Shown: positions 7,757 through 18,400 of the stretch, one piece after another
Position numbering within the stretch: the stretch's first letter is position 1
How the letters are laid out: each line of letters begins with the position of its first letter
Source of the DNA: Nemertoderma westbladi
Lineage: Eukaryota > Xenacoelomorpha > Nemertodermatida > Nemertodermatidae
DNA: 31,803 nucleotides
Direction: 5' to 3'
Assembly: GCA_032718475.1 (NCBI GenBank)
Contig: JAUCBJ010004260.1
Span: forward strand, 1 to 31,803
Notes under the pieces: model-generated
The model's database searches: none
The model's input: only the letters and a program-made list of their open reading frames with translations
What the model was told of the DNA's origin: nothing
Translations under genes and position numbers: made by a program

Positions 7757-10700
7757 TTAGAACGTTGCAACGTAATTGCGCATATATACTAATTCATCGT
7801 AGCTGAAACCGGGAACCGTTAATTCATTAATTATTGCTAATGATAACTCGTTACAAATTAACGGACGCCATTCCTGTTCATCCGGAATTTCAACGTACGA
7901 TAAACGGCCTGCTAACATTGGTGTTATACAATTTAGGTCTGAAATATTACATTCGTTACCTATTCGTCTCAAATTCCTACCTGAAATTGACCGACAATCA
8001 AACATGGTTAAATTAGCTAATAATCTTACACATAACCGATCGCTATTCAGCACTGTGTCTTTAAATTTAATAAACCGTTTACGAAGCATACTGTAAGGGT
8101 GAGGAAAATTAACTAAATGTTGCACAATAAACCTATGGCTATTATAAGGCAAAGCCCAAACCCATCTGACATTGTTATTCCACGCTGTAAGAACTCTTCT
8201 ACAATTATCTGACGATAAATCCCATATTGGGCTACCGTAAAAACTTGTGCAGTATATAATTTCTGTATTTTAGTAATGCAACTGGGTACTGCGAATCGAA
8301 ATTCATTTCTTAGATTATCCAATTTCCCGATAAATGCGCCGCGTTTGCGGTCTATGTCGGTGTCGGTTGTACCTTTGAAATTTATAACATTCCCCAGATG
8401 CATTGCCTCTTTAACCCAAGGAAGTACATTATTGTTTGCCATGATATTACACAATGGTTGTTTCCATGAAAAATTAAATGGAATACATTTTGATTTCGAT
8501 TTTTTTGGGTTTGAGTCCGTACTGAGCCGCAAATTATACTTACTACAGAATTCTAAACAAATATTTACCATGAACTGTAAACCTACTACAGATGGGCACA
8601 ATAACAATATGTCGTCTGCATATGTAAGCGCACCGAAATAATGTATACCAATGTGACACCCAACGTTAGATGCTTTTAACTTATGAATAAGTAAGTTCAG
8701 AATGATACAAAAAAAGGTAGGTGAGGCTACAGACCCCTGTCTAACTCCATTCGAAACATTAAAAGCAGCAGACGAAACGTTATTCCACCTGACGGTACAT
8801 GATTGGTTAACGTATATCCATAGCAAGCACCTTACAAACAAGGGCGATAAGCCCTTCTTAATAAGTTCGAGAAACAGTTTTCCCCACTCAACAAGATCAA
8901 AGGCCTTGGTTAGATCTAGTAGGCAACCGTATACAGGTGTAGAGTTTCTAGAATAATACTGAACCACTTCCAAGGCTGTCCAAGAACACATCACTGTGCC
9001 AGAAAGCGGCCGAAAACCGAACTGGAGATCATCAAACTTTAACTTGTCTCCTTGACTCAATAAAAGAACCCATTCAAACACCTTAATTATAAGAGACGAG
9101 ATAGCGATTGCTCTATAATTAGACTTGTCAGTAATGTCCCCTAACTTATTCTTTACTAAAGGCATAAAACCAACGGTGAGTAAACATTTCGATACAAATC
9201 CATGTACTAAATAGTTATTAAATAAATCAGCCAAATGTTTCTCGAAAAGATATCCACAATTTATTAAGACACCTGAGTCGAATGAACGGTCGACATCTGC
9301 CTTACAATCTCGAAGTCTACGCAAGGCTTCGTGTACCAACACCGTAGTTACCTTACTGTCCTCTACATCCGCAGTTCGTAGAACACTACAAATTTCATTT
9401 TCGACTTGAGGTAAATCGGAATTGTAATCCTGGTTGTATAAAGTGGCGTAGATTTCTGAAAACTTGTTGGCTATATCTTCATTGTCTGTAAGACCATCAA
9501 TTGACGAACTAACTGTGTAAATCGAGCCCCTAAGTTTCTTGATTTCAGTAAAGATATCAATATTATTCGATGTAGCAGCCACTAGTAGCTTTTCTCGTCT
9601 AACTCGGTCAACAGACTTCTTTAATCTGCGAACTGCGAAATGATATTGCGACCGTGAGATTCTACGGAGTTGGAAAAGTTGGCTTTGCGAGCCATTTGGT
9701 TTACCTGCAGCCAACCACAGTTGGTGCCAGAAAACTGCTTCCTTCTGAAAAGGCTTCACCCTCTCATTCCACCCCGGAACACAACCTTCTTTGACATTCT
9801 CGTTAGCGCTACTATTGGTAGCAGGTAAACATTCTGCTGCCTGTTCGAGTGCATCTAATAAATCTAACGATTATTTCTCGATTAAAATACGGTGTGTGGG
9901 TTCGTCACAGAATATGTTACCACACTCTGAGCAATTACTATCACAATTAACTTCTTCTAGAATACTATTTAGTTTGTGAGTAAAGTCGCTGCGTTGCTTA
10001 GCAGATGCCCTCGAGAACGAATGCCGGACAGGCTTTGGTGACAGACCAGTACTTTTTCCTATGTTGTTAACCGAAAATTTCACATATATAGGACAATGTT
10101 GAGACAAGTTCATACCTGTGTGTATCACATCTGCCTCCGCACATCTAATTGAAAAATTATATGAGCTAAAGAAATGATCGATAGTCGATGTATAAAAATT
10201 ATTTAAATTGTTGCAACTAAACGTATGATCTATGGGGAAAATTTCCCACATGGTCATTAGTTCTAGTTCATCGAGACAGTTACTGATCTCGCGTACATGA
10301 GCTGAGTTGCGAGAAAAATCGCAATTTATATCACCCACCCATAATATATCATTGCACGCAGCACTTGAAATAACCACCTTACTTTCACCAATCAGAGACA
10401 ATAAATCATCATTTACAGTATTAACTATTCTATTATCAACCGGAAAATATGTGTTCATTATTAGAAGTAGGGCTCGATCGGAGCTCCGGCCTCCGGCTCC
10501 GGCTCCGGCCATTTTGGCACCTCCGGCTCCTGCTCCGGCTCCGGTAAAAATATTGCCGGAGTTAATTTTTTAATAAAGTATTATATTTCGTGCATATTCT
10601 AATCGGAACAATTATTTACACTATAAATACTGTAGTACAGCTTCAATATCAAGCACAATACTGTATTTTTACTAGTATTTTTAGTATTTTTACTTAAAGT

Positions 10701-11615
10701 CAATGACTGACTGACCGTTGACTGTACTGCAGTACTGGTACTGGCCAGCTGGCTGACTAGCAGACTGTTACAGATAGGCCCTACTGTAAAATATTGTAAA
10801 TGCTATGGTTGTATGTATGTACACTGTACCACTGCAGCCATTTACTGCTGTCATGCCAGCATACTGTACTGCAGTACTGGTACACGTACGGTAGGCAGGT
10901 AGGCTACCTACAGTACACAACACACCTCCTACCACAATTAGACAGTTAGTGAGTTAGGTACTGTAGGTAATTTTTAGCCGTCAGCGTCAGGCCGTCTGTC
11001 CGTGATAAATTAATTACTTTAATCTATAAATTATGAAATTAATTAGAAATTAATGATTGATTATGAGCGATTGGCGAACGATAACCATACTTTATTTATT
11101 TTTTAATAAATAATTAAATTTTTAAAATTTTCGAAAAACTCCGGCTCCGGCTCCGGCCAAATTGTCCAACTCCGGCTCCTGCTCCGGCTCCGGCCAAATC
11201 CCAACTCCGATCGAGCCCTAATTAGAAGTGGTGAACCTGGAAAATTAACTTTGATCGCTTGTAATCTATCATTATTACTATGTACATACGATATATACCT
11301 AGTTAAATTACGTTTCCATATTATGCATAGGCCTCCACTGGGCCTGCCGCCTCTCGCATTCTCACTTAAATATTTGGCAGGAATAAAATAGTTATCATGG
11401 TTTGGAAAATGTTTCTTAAATAAATAACTGCTGCCACTTAGCAAAAAATGTTCTTGTATGCATACAATGTCTGCCCCTGCCAAAAGCACTTTAATAAACT
11501 CAATTTTGCCTAAATCAAAACCCGTAGAATTATATGATACTACAGTAACTGGATGGGAAGTGATGTTACTATTTGGTCTAGTAGACTCGTTGTTGGAGTT
11601 TGTATCAATTGCCAT
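7757..11615 (-). pseudogene. LINE ORF2: endonuclease-reverse transcriptase, disrupted
   Basis: ORF2 would nick the target and reverse-transcribe the element RNA in place. It starts at ATG 11615. The endonuclease shows SYNSTGFD, then CIQEH (~11450), GDIN (~10330) and TIDHF (~10180). The RT follows with DLTKAFD (~8905), GVRQGS (~8740) and the catalytic YADD (~8615), then a C-terminal RWVWALPYNSHRF region. Three lesions are visible: an hAT-type MITE (10468-11220), an in-frame TAA at 9873-9871, and a 1-nt frameshift near 8240-8255 at a T/A homopolymer, after which coding continues in another frame to the stop at 7757. With the MITE and one 8-bp duplication removed, the two halves give 984 nt in frame up to the TAA. 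Predicted intact length is about 1030 aa, normal for such a protein. Confidence 0.85.
10468..11220. mobile_element. hAT-type MITE inserted in LINE ORF2
   Basis: Termini TAGGGCTCGATCGGAG (10468) and its exact reverse complement (ending 11220) are flanked by the 8-bp duplication ATTAGAAG at 10460-10467 and 11221-11228. An 8-bp duplication with TAGGG/CAGGG-type ends is characteristic of the hAT superfamily. Subterminal CTCCGGCTCCGG repeats occur at both ends (10480-10545 and 11140-11200). The 753-bp body has no transposase and includes the palindrome TACTGCAGTA twice (near 10728 and 10870). It splits the endonuclease domain between the Leu-Leu-Ile codons contributed by the target duplication. 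Confidence 0.92.
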
Positions 11616-11632
11616 AATTTAGATATATATAG

Positions 11633-13951
11633 CTATACCCGATGATTCACCTGACCCGGACCATCCATTCTCTGGCTTCTATAAACCCACTCCCGCACGC
11701 AGACACCAGTGGGCCAAGTGGAAGGGACTAGGGCCTTCGCTAGATCTCGAGAGTTTAGGGAGACTCGATAGCTCGCCATCCTCGCTTCTTCGTGGGATTT
11801 GCGCACGACGTTGCCGGCCGTAACCTCAATGTTGAAGGTTTTCAGATTCTCCACAATATCCTCCACGGTAGTGTTCTTCTCAAGTTGAAATACGAATATA
11901 TCGCATGGGGCCGCTTTCAGCTTACTAGTTGTAGTGCCGGCACCAGTGCCGGTACCGGTACCACCTGTTCCAACAACATACTTCCGAGGTGGGCGTTGTT
12001 CCCAACCCCTGTTGGGATTCTTTCCCATAGACTGTGTTTGACCAGCCCAGTGAAAAATGCGCATGCGTATCGCAAGTGATTTTAAAGCGTCATGCGTTTT
12101 TATTGCGGCTCAATAAATAGCGATAAACCTCTTGTGATTCGCATGTGAATTCACATGTAAAATAAGGAAGCGATTCCACGCATGCGATTCACAACTTATT
12201 TTACGCATGTGATTGCGTGCATGAAAATCGCATGCGAATCACACCCCATTTAACGTTTATTTTACGCATGTTTTACATCATGAGAATATCATGCGTTAAT
12301 TCCCATGTGAATCGCACGTTTTTAATTACACTCAAGATTATTAATTAAAATAAAGTTGCCTATCTAGAAATAAATAGTTTTAAAATATAAAATTGATGAA
12401 TATGAATTATCTAACATGGCTGTCGAATTCGGTGATTATATTAATATATTTTATAGAATAGAAAATTATAGGGAATAGTTAAAAGTGTATCATGGTTATT
12501 CTAATCTATTTGTATTATCCTCTATATAAGCAACCATTTCTAGTATTGATTCATACAGGATACAGCATGTCTAATGTTCTAAGTCTAGAGAGTGTAATGT
12601 AATGTAATGTAAGGTAAGTACAGTAGGTAAATGATATGGAAGTCCATAGTATCAAACAGTAGTGGAATAATCAACTACTGTGTTATATTTTCTGTCACAA
12701 AGGTCTCAATATATTACACAAAACTCACAACCAGTAGATTTTTGCGATATTTATGCGCCATGACGCTTGAAAGTCGCAAGTGAATCGTATGTGAGTTTTA
12801 TGCGACTTAACGCAAGTTGTTGTGATTTTTATGCGACTTAACGCTAGTTGTTGCGATATTTATGTGACATAACTCAAGTAAATCGCTTGCGTAAAGGTCG
12901 GGCCATAACTCTTGGGAATCACATGAGATACGCCGGCGTTGCACGCTTGCGATACGCTTGCGCACTTTTCACTGGGAGGCTCCCATCGACGATAACTGAC
13001 ACCTTGTAACCCATCATTATTATTAATCTGCGCAATCTCGATCTCGGTAGTATCCTCGTTGGTTCGTGGTCTTTTCGCACTGCCAGTACGCGTGGGCGTT
13101 TCAGTAAACCTGCGGTTCCCCCGTCGTTGATACCCCATTCGATCCGGGGTTCCAGCAGGTGATATGCCTATGTGATTTACACTAACTGTGGATGATCGTG
13201 TGGGATTGGGTGGCTCCCCCTGCCCCAAACTCGGCCAATGACCTGTCCTACCGGTGGCGTATTCACGCAATGGCGCCACACCGAACGAGTCTGACCCTCT
13301 TGGGATAGGCCCATCGGCCGCTTGTTTATTCTGCAACGCTCTATTAATTTCGAGCATCAACTTAGATTCGAGAGATTTCGTATGTTCCATAAACTGGGCT
13401 TGAAGCGACGTTAATTTATCTGTAATTAGCGAGAATTGAGAGGAGCTTTCGGCTTCCATAACTTCATCTTTTGAAACTAGCACCGGTATAGATAACGCAT
13501 CTAACGCTGTGACTACGATTGTGGGCAATTTACCTGCTGCATCATATTCAGAAAGTTTCTCATATATGTCTTGTAGATTCGCGAATACGGCTGGTCTCTC
13601 TTTTGTGTCCCGTCTACTATGCACCTCCACCCCAATATTGTTGAAAAGCAGAGACTTTGCTTCCAATATCTCTTCTGGTGTATAACGTTTTAAACATACT
13701 TCGGTTGTTACCTCGAAGGTACACGTAGACAGCCCCTGAAGTAACACGCACAACACTGGGTTGACAATGATCGTGCCGTTTCCAGTTCTCCCGCCTGAGC
13801 CGGGTTGGGCAGTAGTTGACCTACCGGTAGCCTCGCCTTCAGCACCCCTGCCACTAGTTGGTCTCTCATCCTCCCGTTCCCGCAGTACATCATACGGGTT
13901 AGCTGTCGTTATCCCGTTTCCCGATAGACTTCTCCGGGACATTGACGTCAT
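11633..13951 (-). pseudogene. LINE ORF1 (nucleic-acid-binding type), split by a MITE
   Basis: ORF1 runs from ATG 13951 (or 13942, MSRRS) to a stop at 11633, interrupted by the element 12046-12976. Coding from 13951 to 12977 is 325 codons and from 12043 to 11633 is 137 codons, so deletion of the insert plus one 2-bp duplication leaves one uninterrupted frame of about 461 aa. The N-terminal third is low-complexity and Gly/Arg/Thr-rich. It is followed by an RYTPEEILEAKSLLF segment and DIYEKLSEYD, a layout seen in ORF1 proteins of several invertebrate LINEs. A probable coiled coil lies around SLQAQFMEHTKSLESKLMLE, and a basic stretch (RRGNRRFTE) follows. The C-terminal part has QLEKNTTVEDIVENLKTFNI, which could be an RNA-binding fold. 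ORF2 starts 17 nt after the stop. No zinc knuckle was seen. Confidence 0.75.
12046..12976. mobile_element. 931-bp MITE in LINE ORF1, CCCAGTG ends, 2-bp TSD
   Basis: The left end is CCCAGTGAAAAATGCGCATG, continuing CGTATCGCAAG. The right end, read inverted, is CCCAGTGAAAAGTGCGCAAG, continuing CGTATCGCAAG. Flanking AG at 12044-12045 and 12977-12978 is the likely target duplication, because removing the element and one AG rejoins LINE ORF1 in frame. The interior is dense in CGCATGCG and CGCAAGTGAATCGCAT-like near-palindromes (about 12060-12310 and 12750-12960). No coding region was found. Superfamily not assigned; a 2-bp duplication excludes typical hAT. Confidence 0.85.
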
Positions 13952-14045
13952 TCGTCGCCAATACAGCAATATTCCAAATTAACACTTAATTCACAGTCTG
14001 GTAGTTTGACAGTTTCGATAGGTAAGTAGGGCAGTAGGCCTATAG

Positions 14046-14880
14046 CAGTACTGGACTTAGACCATTAGCTGTGACTTTCAAAGGAGGCGAATCCATCTGC
14101 AGTTCTCCAGACTGCCGCTAGAGGGCCAAAGGTCTGAAAGTGAAATCGTTGTCGTCGTTACGATTTTGACATGCTAATAACTTTGTCGGATTTAAAGCTG
14201 CCAAGTTGAAAATTTGTAGGTATCAATATGAGCAAAAGTTGAGATTTTTGAGAGACTTTCAGACACCATCAGTGCAATGGTCTCCCGCTAGAGGGCCACA
14301 TGTCTAAACATTAAATGCCCTCCCATTTCTTTGCTTTTAATCCGTTTAAGCTGAAACTTGGCAGATATGTATTAGACCATTAGCTGTGACTTTCAAAGGA
14401 GGCGAATCCATCTGCAGTTCTCCAGTCTGCCGCTAGAGGGCCAAATGTCTGAAAGTGAAATCGTTGTCGTCGTTATGATATTGACATGCTTATAACTTTG
14501 TCGAATTTAAAGCTGCCAAGTTGAAAATTTGTTTTGTTGAAAATCAGTTCAACAGTCACCCGCTATAGGACTACTTTATGCCTGAAAGTGAATAGATTCT
14601 CCCGTCTCATTGATTTTAATCAGTTTAAGCTGAATCTTGCCATATATTCTGGACCACATGCTGCGTCTTTGTGGGGGGGGGGGGGGAGATTTAATCGGTC
14701 TGCCGCTATACGACGAAATTTCTGAAAGTGAGATCCGTCTCTCATTTCGTTATCCGTTATTCAAGATGAAACTTGGCCGATGTACGTATGTACTATTCAT
14801 CCATAGGCTGTGTCTTTGTGGGGCTGGAGACCCTAATCCATCTTCAGTTCTCACTATACTCAGAAATGTCTGAATAGAAA
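14046..14880 (+). repeat. Degenerate tandem repeat, ~320-bp unit of two ~160-bp halves
   Basis: AGACCATTAGCTGTGACTTT starts a unit at 14054 and again at 14373. A third, poorer unit begins near 14651 (GGACCACATGCTGCGTCTTT) and a fourth near 14802. Within a unit, the GCTAGAGGGCCA motif and the GTTTAAGCTGAAACTTGGCA / TTTAAAGCTGCCAAGTTGAA motif each occur twice, implying a ~160-bp half-unit. Divergence grows to the right. A run of 14 G lies at 14673-14686. The LINE at 7552-14045 lies within this array, whose left part is 7336-7552. Confidence 0.8.
14157..14373 (+). repeat. 217-bp direct repeat, right copy (partner 7336-7552)
   Basis: Identical by eye to 7336-7552. Unlike the left copy, it is preceded by the other half of the tandem unit (14054-14156), so the match starts at the GTCGTCGTT run and not at a LINE end. 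Confidence 0.85.
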
Positions 14881-15031
14881 TGAAAGAGGTAAAAAGTGAT
14901 TAGGCGAAATCTGCTTAAAATTTGCTAATACAGTAATACTTTCGAATTAGTACTTAAATTAAATTTAAGTCACGTGCTGCGCGAAGGCCCCACTTCGTGT
15001 ACTTATGATACATTTGTATGCATCTCTAGAA
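14881..15031. other. Short spacer before the ABCC 3' end
   Basis: Unassigned. The 20-mer region CGTGCTGCGCGAAGGCCCCA at 14973 recurs with one change at 20165, beside the repeat in the ABCC intron. Homology with the second ABCC locus starts at about 15002 (CTTATGATACAT). Confidence 0.5.
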
Positions 15032-15480
15032 AGTAATATGTTAGATTATTACATATTCATCACCAAAACATCACATTTAACTTAAAATAAAACACACCGA
15101 GAAACATTTACTAATGAGATATTTGTCTAGAGACTTGAATGATGAGACTTTTAATTGCTTGATATCTTAGCTGCCAAATATAACAAGCTGTTCTTCTTTT
15201 CTATTAGACTTTCTGGTGTGTCAAATTCCACTACAGTATATGTCCTTTACTATGTCCTTCACAGTAATATGTTAGATTATTACATATTCATCACCAAAAC
15301 ATCACATTTAACTTAAAATAAAACACACTGAGAAACATTTACTAATGAGATGTTTATCTAGAGACTTGAATGATGAGACTTTTAATTGCTTGATATCTTA
15401 GCTGCCAAATATAACAAGCTGTTCTTCTTTTCTATTAGACTTTCTGGTGTGTCAAATTCCACTATATGTCCTTCACTCAT
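15032..15480. repeat. 231-bp tandem duplication of the ABCC 3' end
   Basis: 15032-15262 repeats 15263-15480 nearly exactly. It comprises the 3' flank and the last ~30 codons of the transporter. The outer copy (15153-15245, minus) keeps the terminal codons ending AAKISSN and the stop, but is detached from the gene. The second ABCC locus (29868-30130) has a single copy, so the duplication arose in, or was lost from, only one locus. Confidence 0.9.
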
Positions 15481-18400
15481 CACTATTATTCTATCGCAGT
15501 TTATAATGGTATCTATCCGATGTGCTATTGTCATAACTGTTGCGTTAGGGAAATTCCTAGAGATGGCAGACTGTATAAGTTCATCGGTAAACTGATCAAT
15601 AGAAGATGTTGCCTCGTCAATTAGAACAACCCTATATTTTCTTAGCATAGCTCTCGCTAAACACAGAAGTTGTCTCTCTCCAACACTTAGGTTACTACCA
15701 CGGCTTTCAACATAAAAAGTTAAGATATCTATTTCCCCTTCTTTTGGAATAATTGAACCATATTTATATTTGGACTCAAGTCTCATTTCCAAAAAAGATT
15801 TCAATTGAACCCTTTCTAGAGCTTCAATGATCTCAATACTTTCAAACTCATTAAAAGGATCTAAGTTATATTGCAGAGTACCTTCAAACAAAACAGGATC
15901 TTGTGGAATAACTGCAATTGACTTCCGTAAATCATGCAAACCAATTTCAGTTATATCAACATTATCTATAGTGATTAGTCCTTGAGGTTCAACAAGACGA
16001 AGTAACACTGTAAATAATGATGATTTTCCGGCTCCGGTGCGCCCAATAATTCCGATCTTCTCAGAAGATCTTGTTTTAAAGTTTATTCCATGCAACACCT
16101 CATCATCTCCATAATTAAGCTTCACATTTTTGAAGGTGATAATTCCAGAATTTGGCCATTTAGTTGGAATTTGCGTGCCAGAAATGTGGAATTGAGCCTC
16201 TTGGTCTAATTTATAGTAATCAAGTACTCGTTCAACAGATGTTAAATTAATTTCCAGTTGCGCTGACATTACTATGAAATATGCGATAAAATTGGTCGTT
16301 CCAAACACATATATTACTGCTACAAACAATATCTCCTTAGATACAAAACTATCCATATACAAAGAAATTAGTAAAACAAATATGCTAAAAATGGCATAAG
16401 GAATTGATATACTGATGCTAAGCAACGTAGTAAGATTATGAACCATAAACATTGATTCGGTATGATGATCTAAGTGGGAAAAAAAGCGTTTCACGTAAAT
16501 TGGTTGGACTTCAAATGCTTTTATAATATCACGGCCCTCCATAGTATCAGAAGCATGTTGAAATATTGGATTTCTCACTGATGCTTCAATAAACTTAACC
16601 TGTTTAAGACTTTTCATAATATACAAACGTATCAAGAAAACCATGATCATTGTAGGGATAGCCAGCAATAAGGTCCATGGATTAGCTATTCCCGAAAGTA
16701 AAACTGCAAGAATGCAACGACTGAATGTATTTACGATGTCAACAATTAAATCTGGTAATATGTTGTCCATTATTCCAATATCTTTAGAGAATCGGTTGAG
16801 GATTCCACCTGCGGGATTCTGTTCAAAGAATTTCATTGGGGCATGAGAAACTCTTTTGAATATTTCTCCATGTAATTTATCAGATGCACCTAGTATAGCA
16901 TGATATATTGCAAACATACCTAATGTACTGCACAGTAAGTATGAGAAAACCAGATATGCATAACCAAGTACAATATCTCTCCACTGGCTCTCTATTATTA
17001 GTTGGTTTATAATATTATTATTGAGTTCAACATAATTTTGTTTTTGTGAATTATTAAATGATTCTTGAGTAGCCCAACTTACCAACCAATAATCTGACAA
17101 TGACAGATATATGTATGTTAAAATCCCTGTTGATATTAATACCAGAAAACGTGGTGCATTTAATCCAAATTTAATAAAAATGAGAATAATTGAAAACGTT
17201 GACTTGACTGATCTATCTTTATTATCGAAATTATTGTCAATATTGGGGTTGTGATTATCATCTTCGATAATTTTACTTTCATATATTTTAGAATAAACAA
17301 TTTCTGTACCATTCGATGTCTCTGGCAAATCGCTTCTAATTAGGGTTTCAGTAACATCTTTGCCATAAAGAGAAACTGTTTTTGAATTTGGAGGTATAAT
17401 TTGAAGGAGGTGGGTGACCATGACGACAATTCCGTTGGACTGACAGTGCTTTAAACAGTTATCAACCAAGTCTTTGGCCACTCGTCTGTCTACAGCTGAA
17501 AGAGGATCATCCATAAGGTATATATTTGCCCTGGAATAAACTGCTCTTGCTAAGGCTATACGAGCTTTTTGACCACCAGATAATGATATCCCCTTTTCAC
17601 CAACTAAAGTCATATCACCATCTTTAAACAGTAATAAGTCTGCTGATAAGCAACTTAGTTTAATAACTTCATCATACCAATCTCCTTCAAATATTTGCCC
17701 CAGCAAGATATTTTCCCTTATTGTTCCAGAAAATATGAATGGTGTTTGAGATACATAGGCCAGCTTTCCATTTTTCTCAATTAATCCACATTCAGGAGGC
17801 AATTCACCTAGTATTGCCTGCAATATGCTGGACTTTCCAGAACCTACTGGACCTATAATGTAAACTATTTCACCAAAAACTGCTTTGAAAGATACATTAT
17901 GAATGATAGATCCACTGTTGAAAGACCATCTTCCTGTAATGTTTTCTACCTTTACAAAAATATCTTTTGGATTTGGCATATTTCTTATTATTCCATTCCT
18001 TTGTAAGTCCTCTACATTAAACAATTGGTAATTTAAACCTATAAACGAATCAATTCGTTGAAAAACACAATGAAGTTCCCCCAATTCACGTAAAGCAGCA
18101 CCAAACACTAGTACGCTTGTGATTACATTGTTTAATATGATGTTGGAGCTCATTACTGTGATTATATTTAATGGATACCCAAGCCCAGTATACAGAACGT
18201 AGACACAAAAGGTTACAACATTAATGTAGGCAAAAAAAATGGTTGAGTAAAATGAGTGGCAATACATGATCTTACATATCTCTGATAATTCTTTACTTCG
18301 GGCATTCTTTACAGCAGCCTCATATAATTCTTCCCACCCAAACACTTTGATTGCTTTCATGCCAACTAATATTTCATTTATCAATGTTATTCTCCGATCA

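Larger units (their letters stand above)
7552..14045 (-). mobile_element. Near-full-length two-ORF non-LTR retrotransposon
   Basis: The order on the minus strand is a short 5' leader, ORF1 (13951-11633), ORF2 with an apurinic endonuclease and reverse transcriptase (11615-7757), a ~200-bp 3'UTR and a (TAA)n tail. It is interrupted by MITEs at 12046-12976 (ORF1) and 10468-11220 (ORF2). Without those it would be about 4.8 kb, a normal size. The 5' boundary near 14045 is judged from where the flanking tandem repeat begins and is uncertain. The clade lies in the broad endonuclease-bearing CR1/L2/Jockey/I grouping; I cannot place it more finely by eye. Confidence 0.85.

Noticed and set aside
7336-14373. 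217-bp direct repeat as long terminal repeats of an LTR retroelement
   Set aside because: The element between them has an apurinic endonuclease, a non-LTR-type RT and a (TAA)n tail, with no protease, integrase or primer-binding site; the repeat also belongs to a flanking tandem array.
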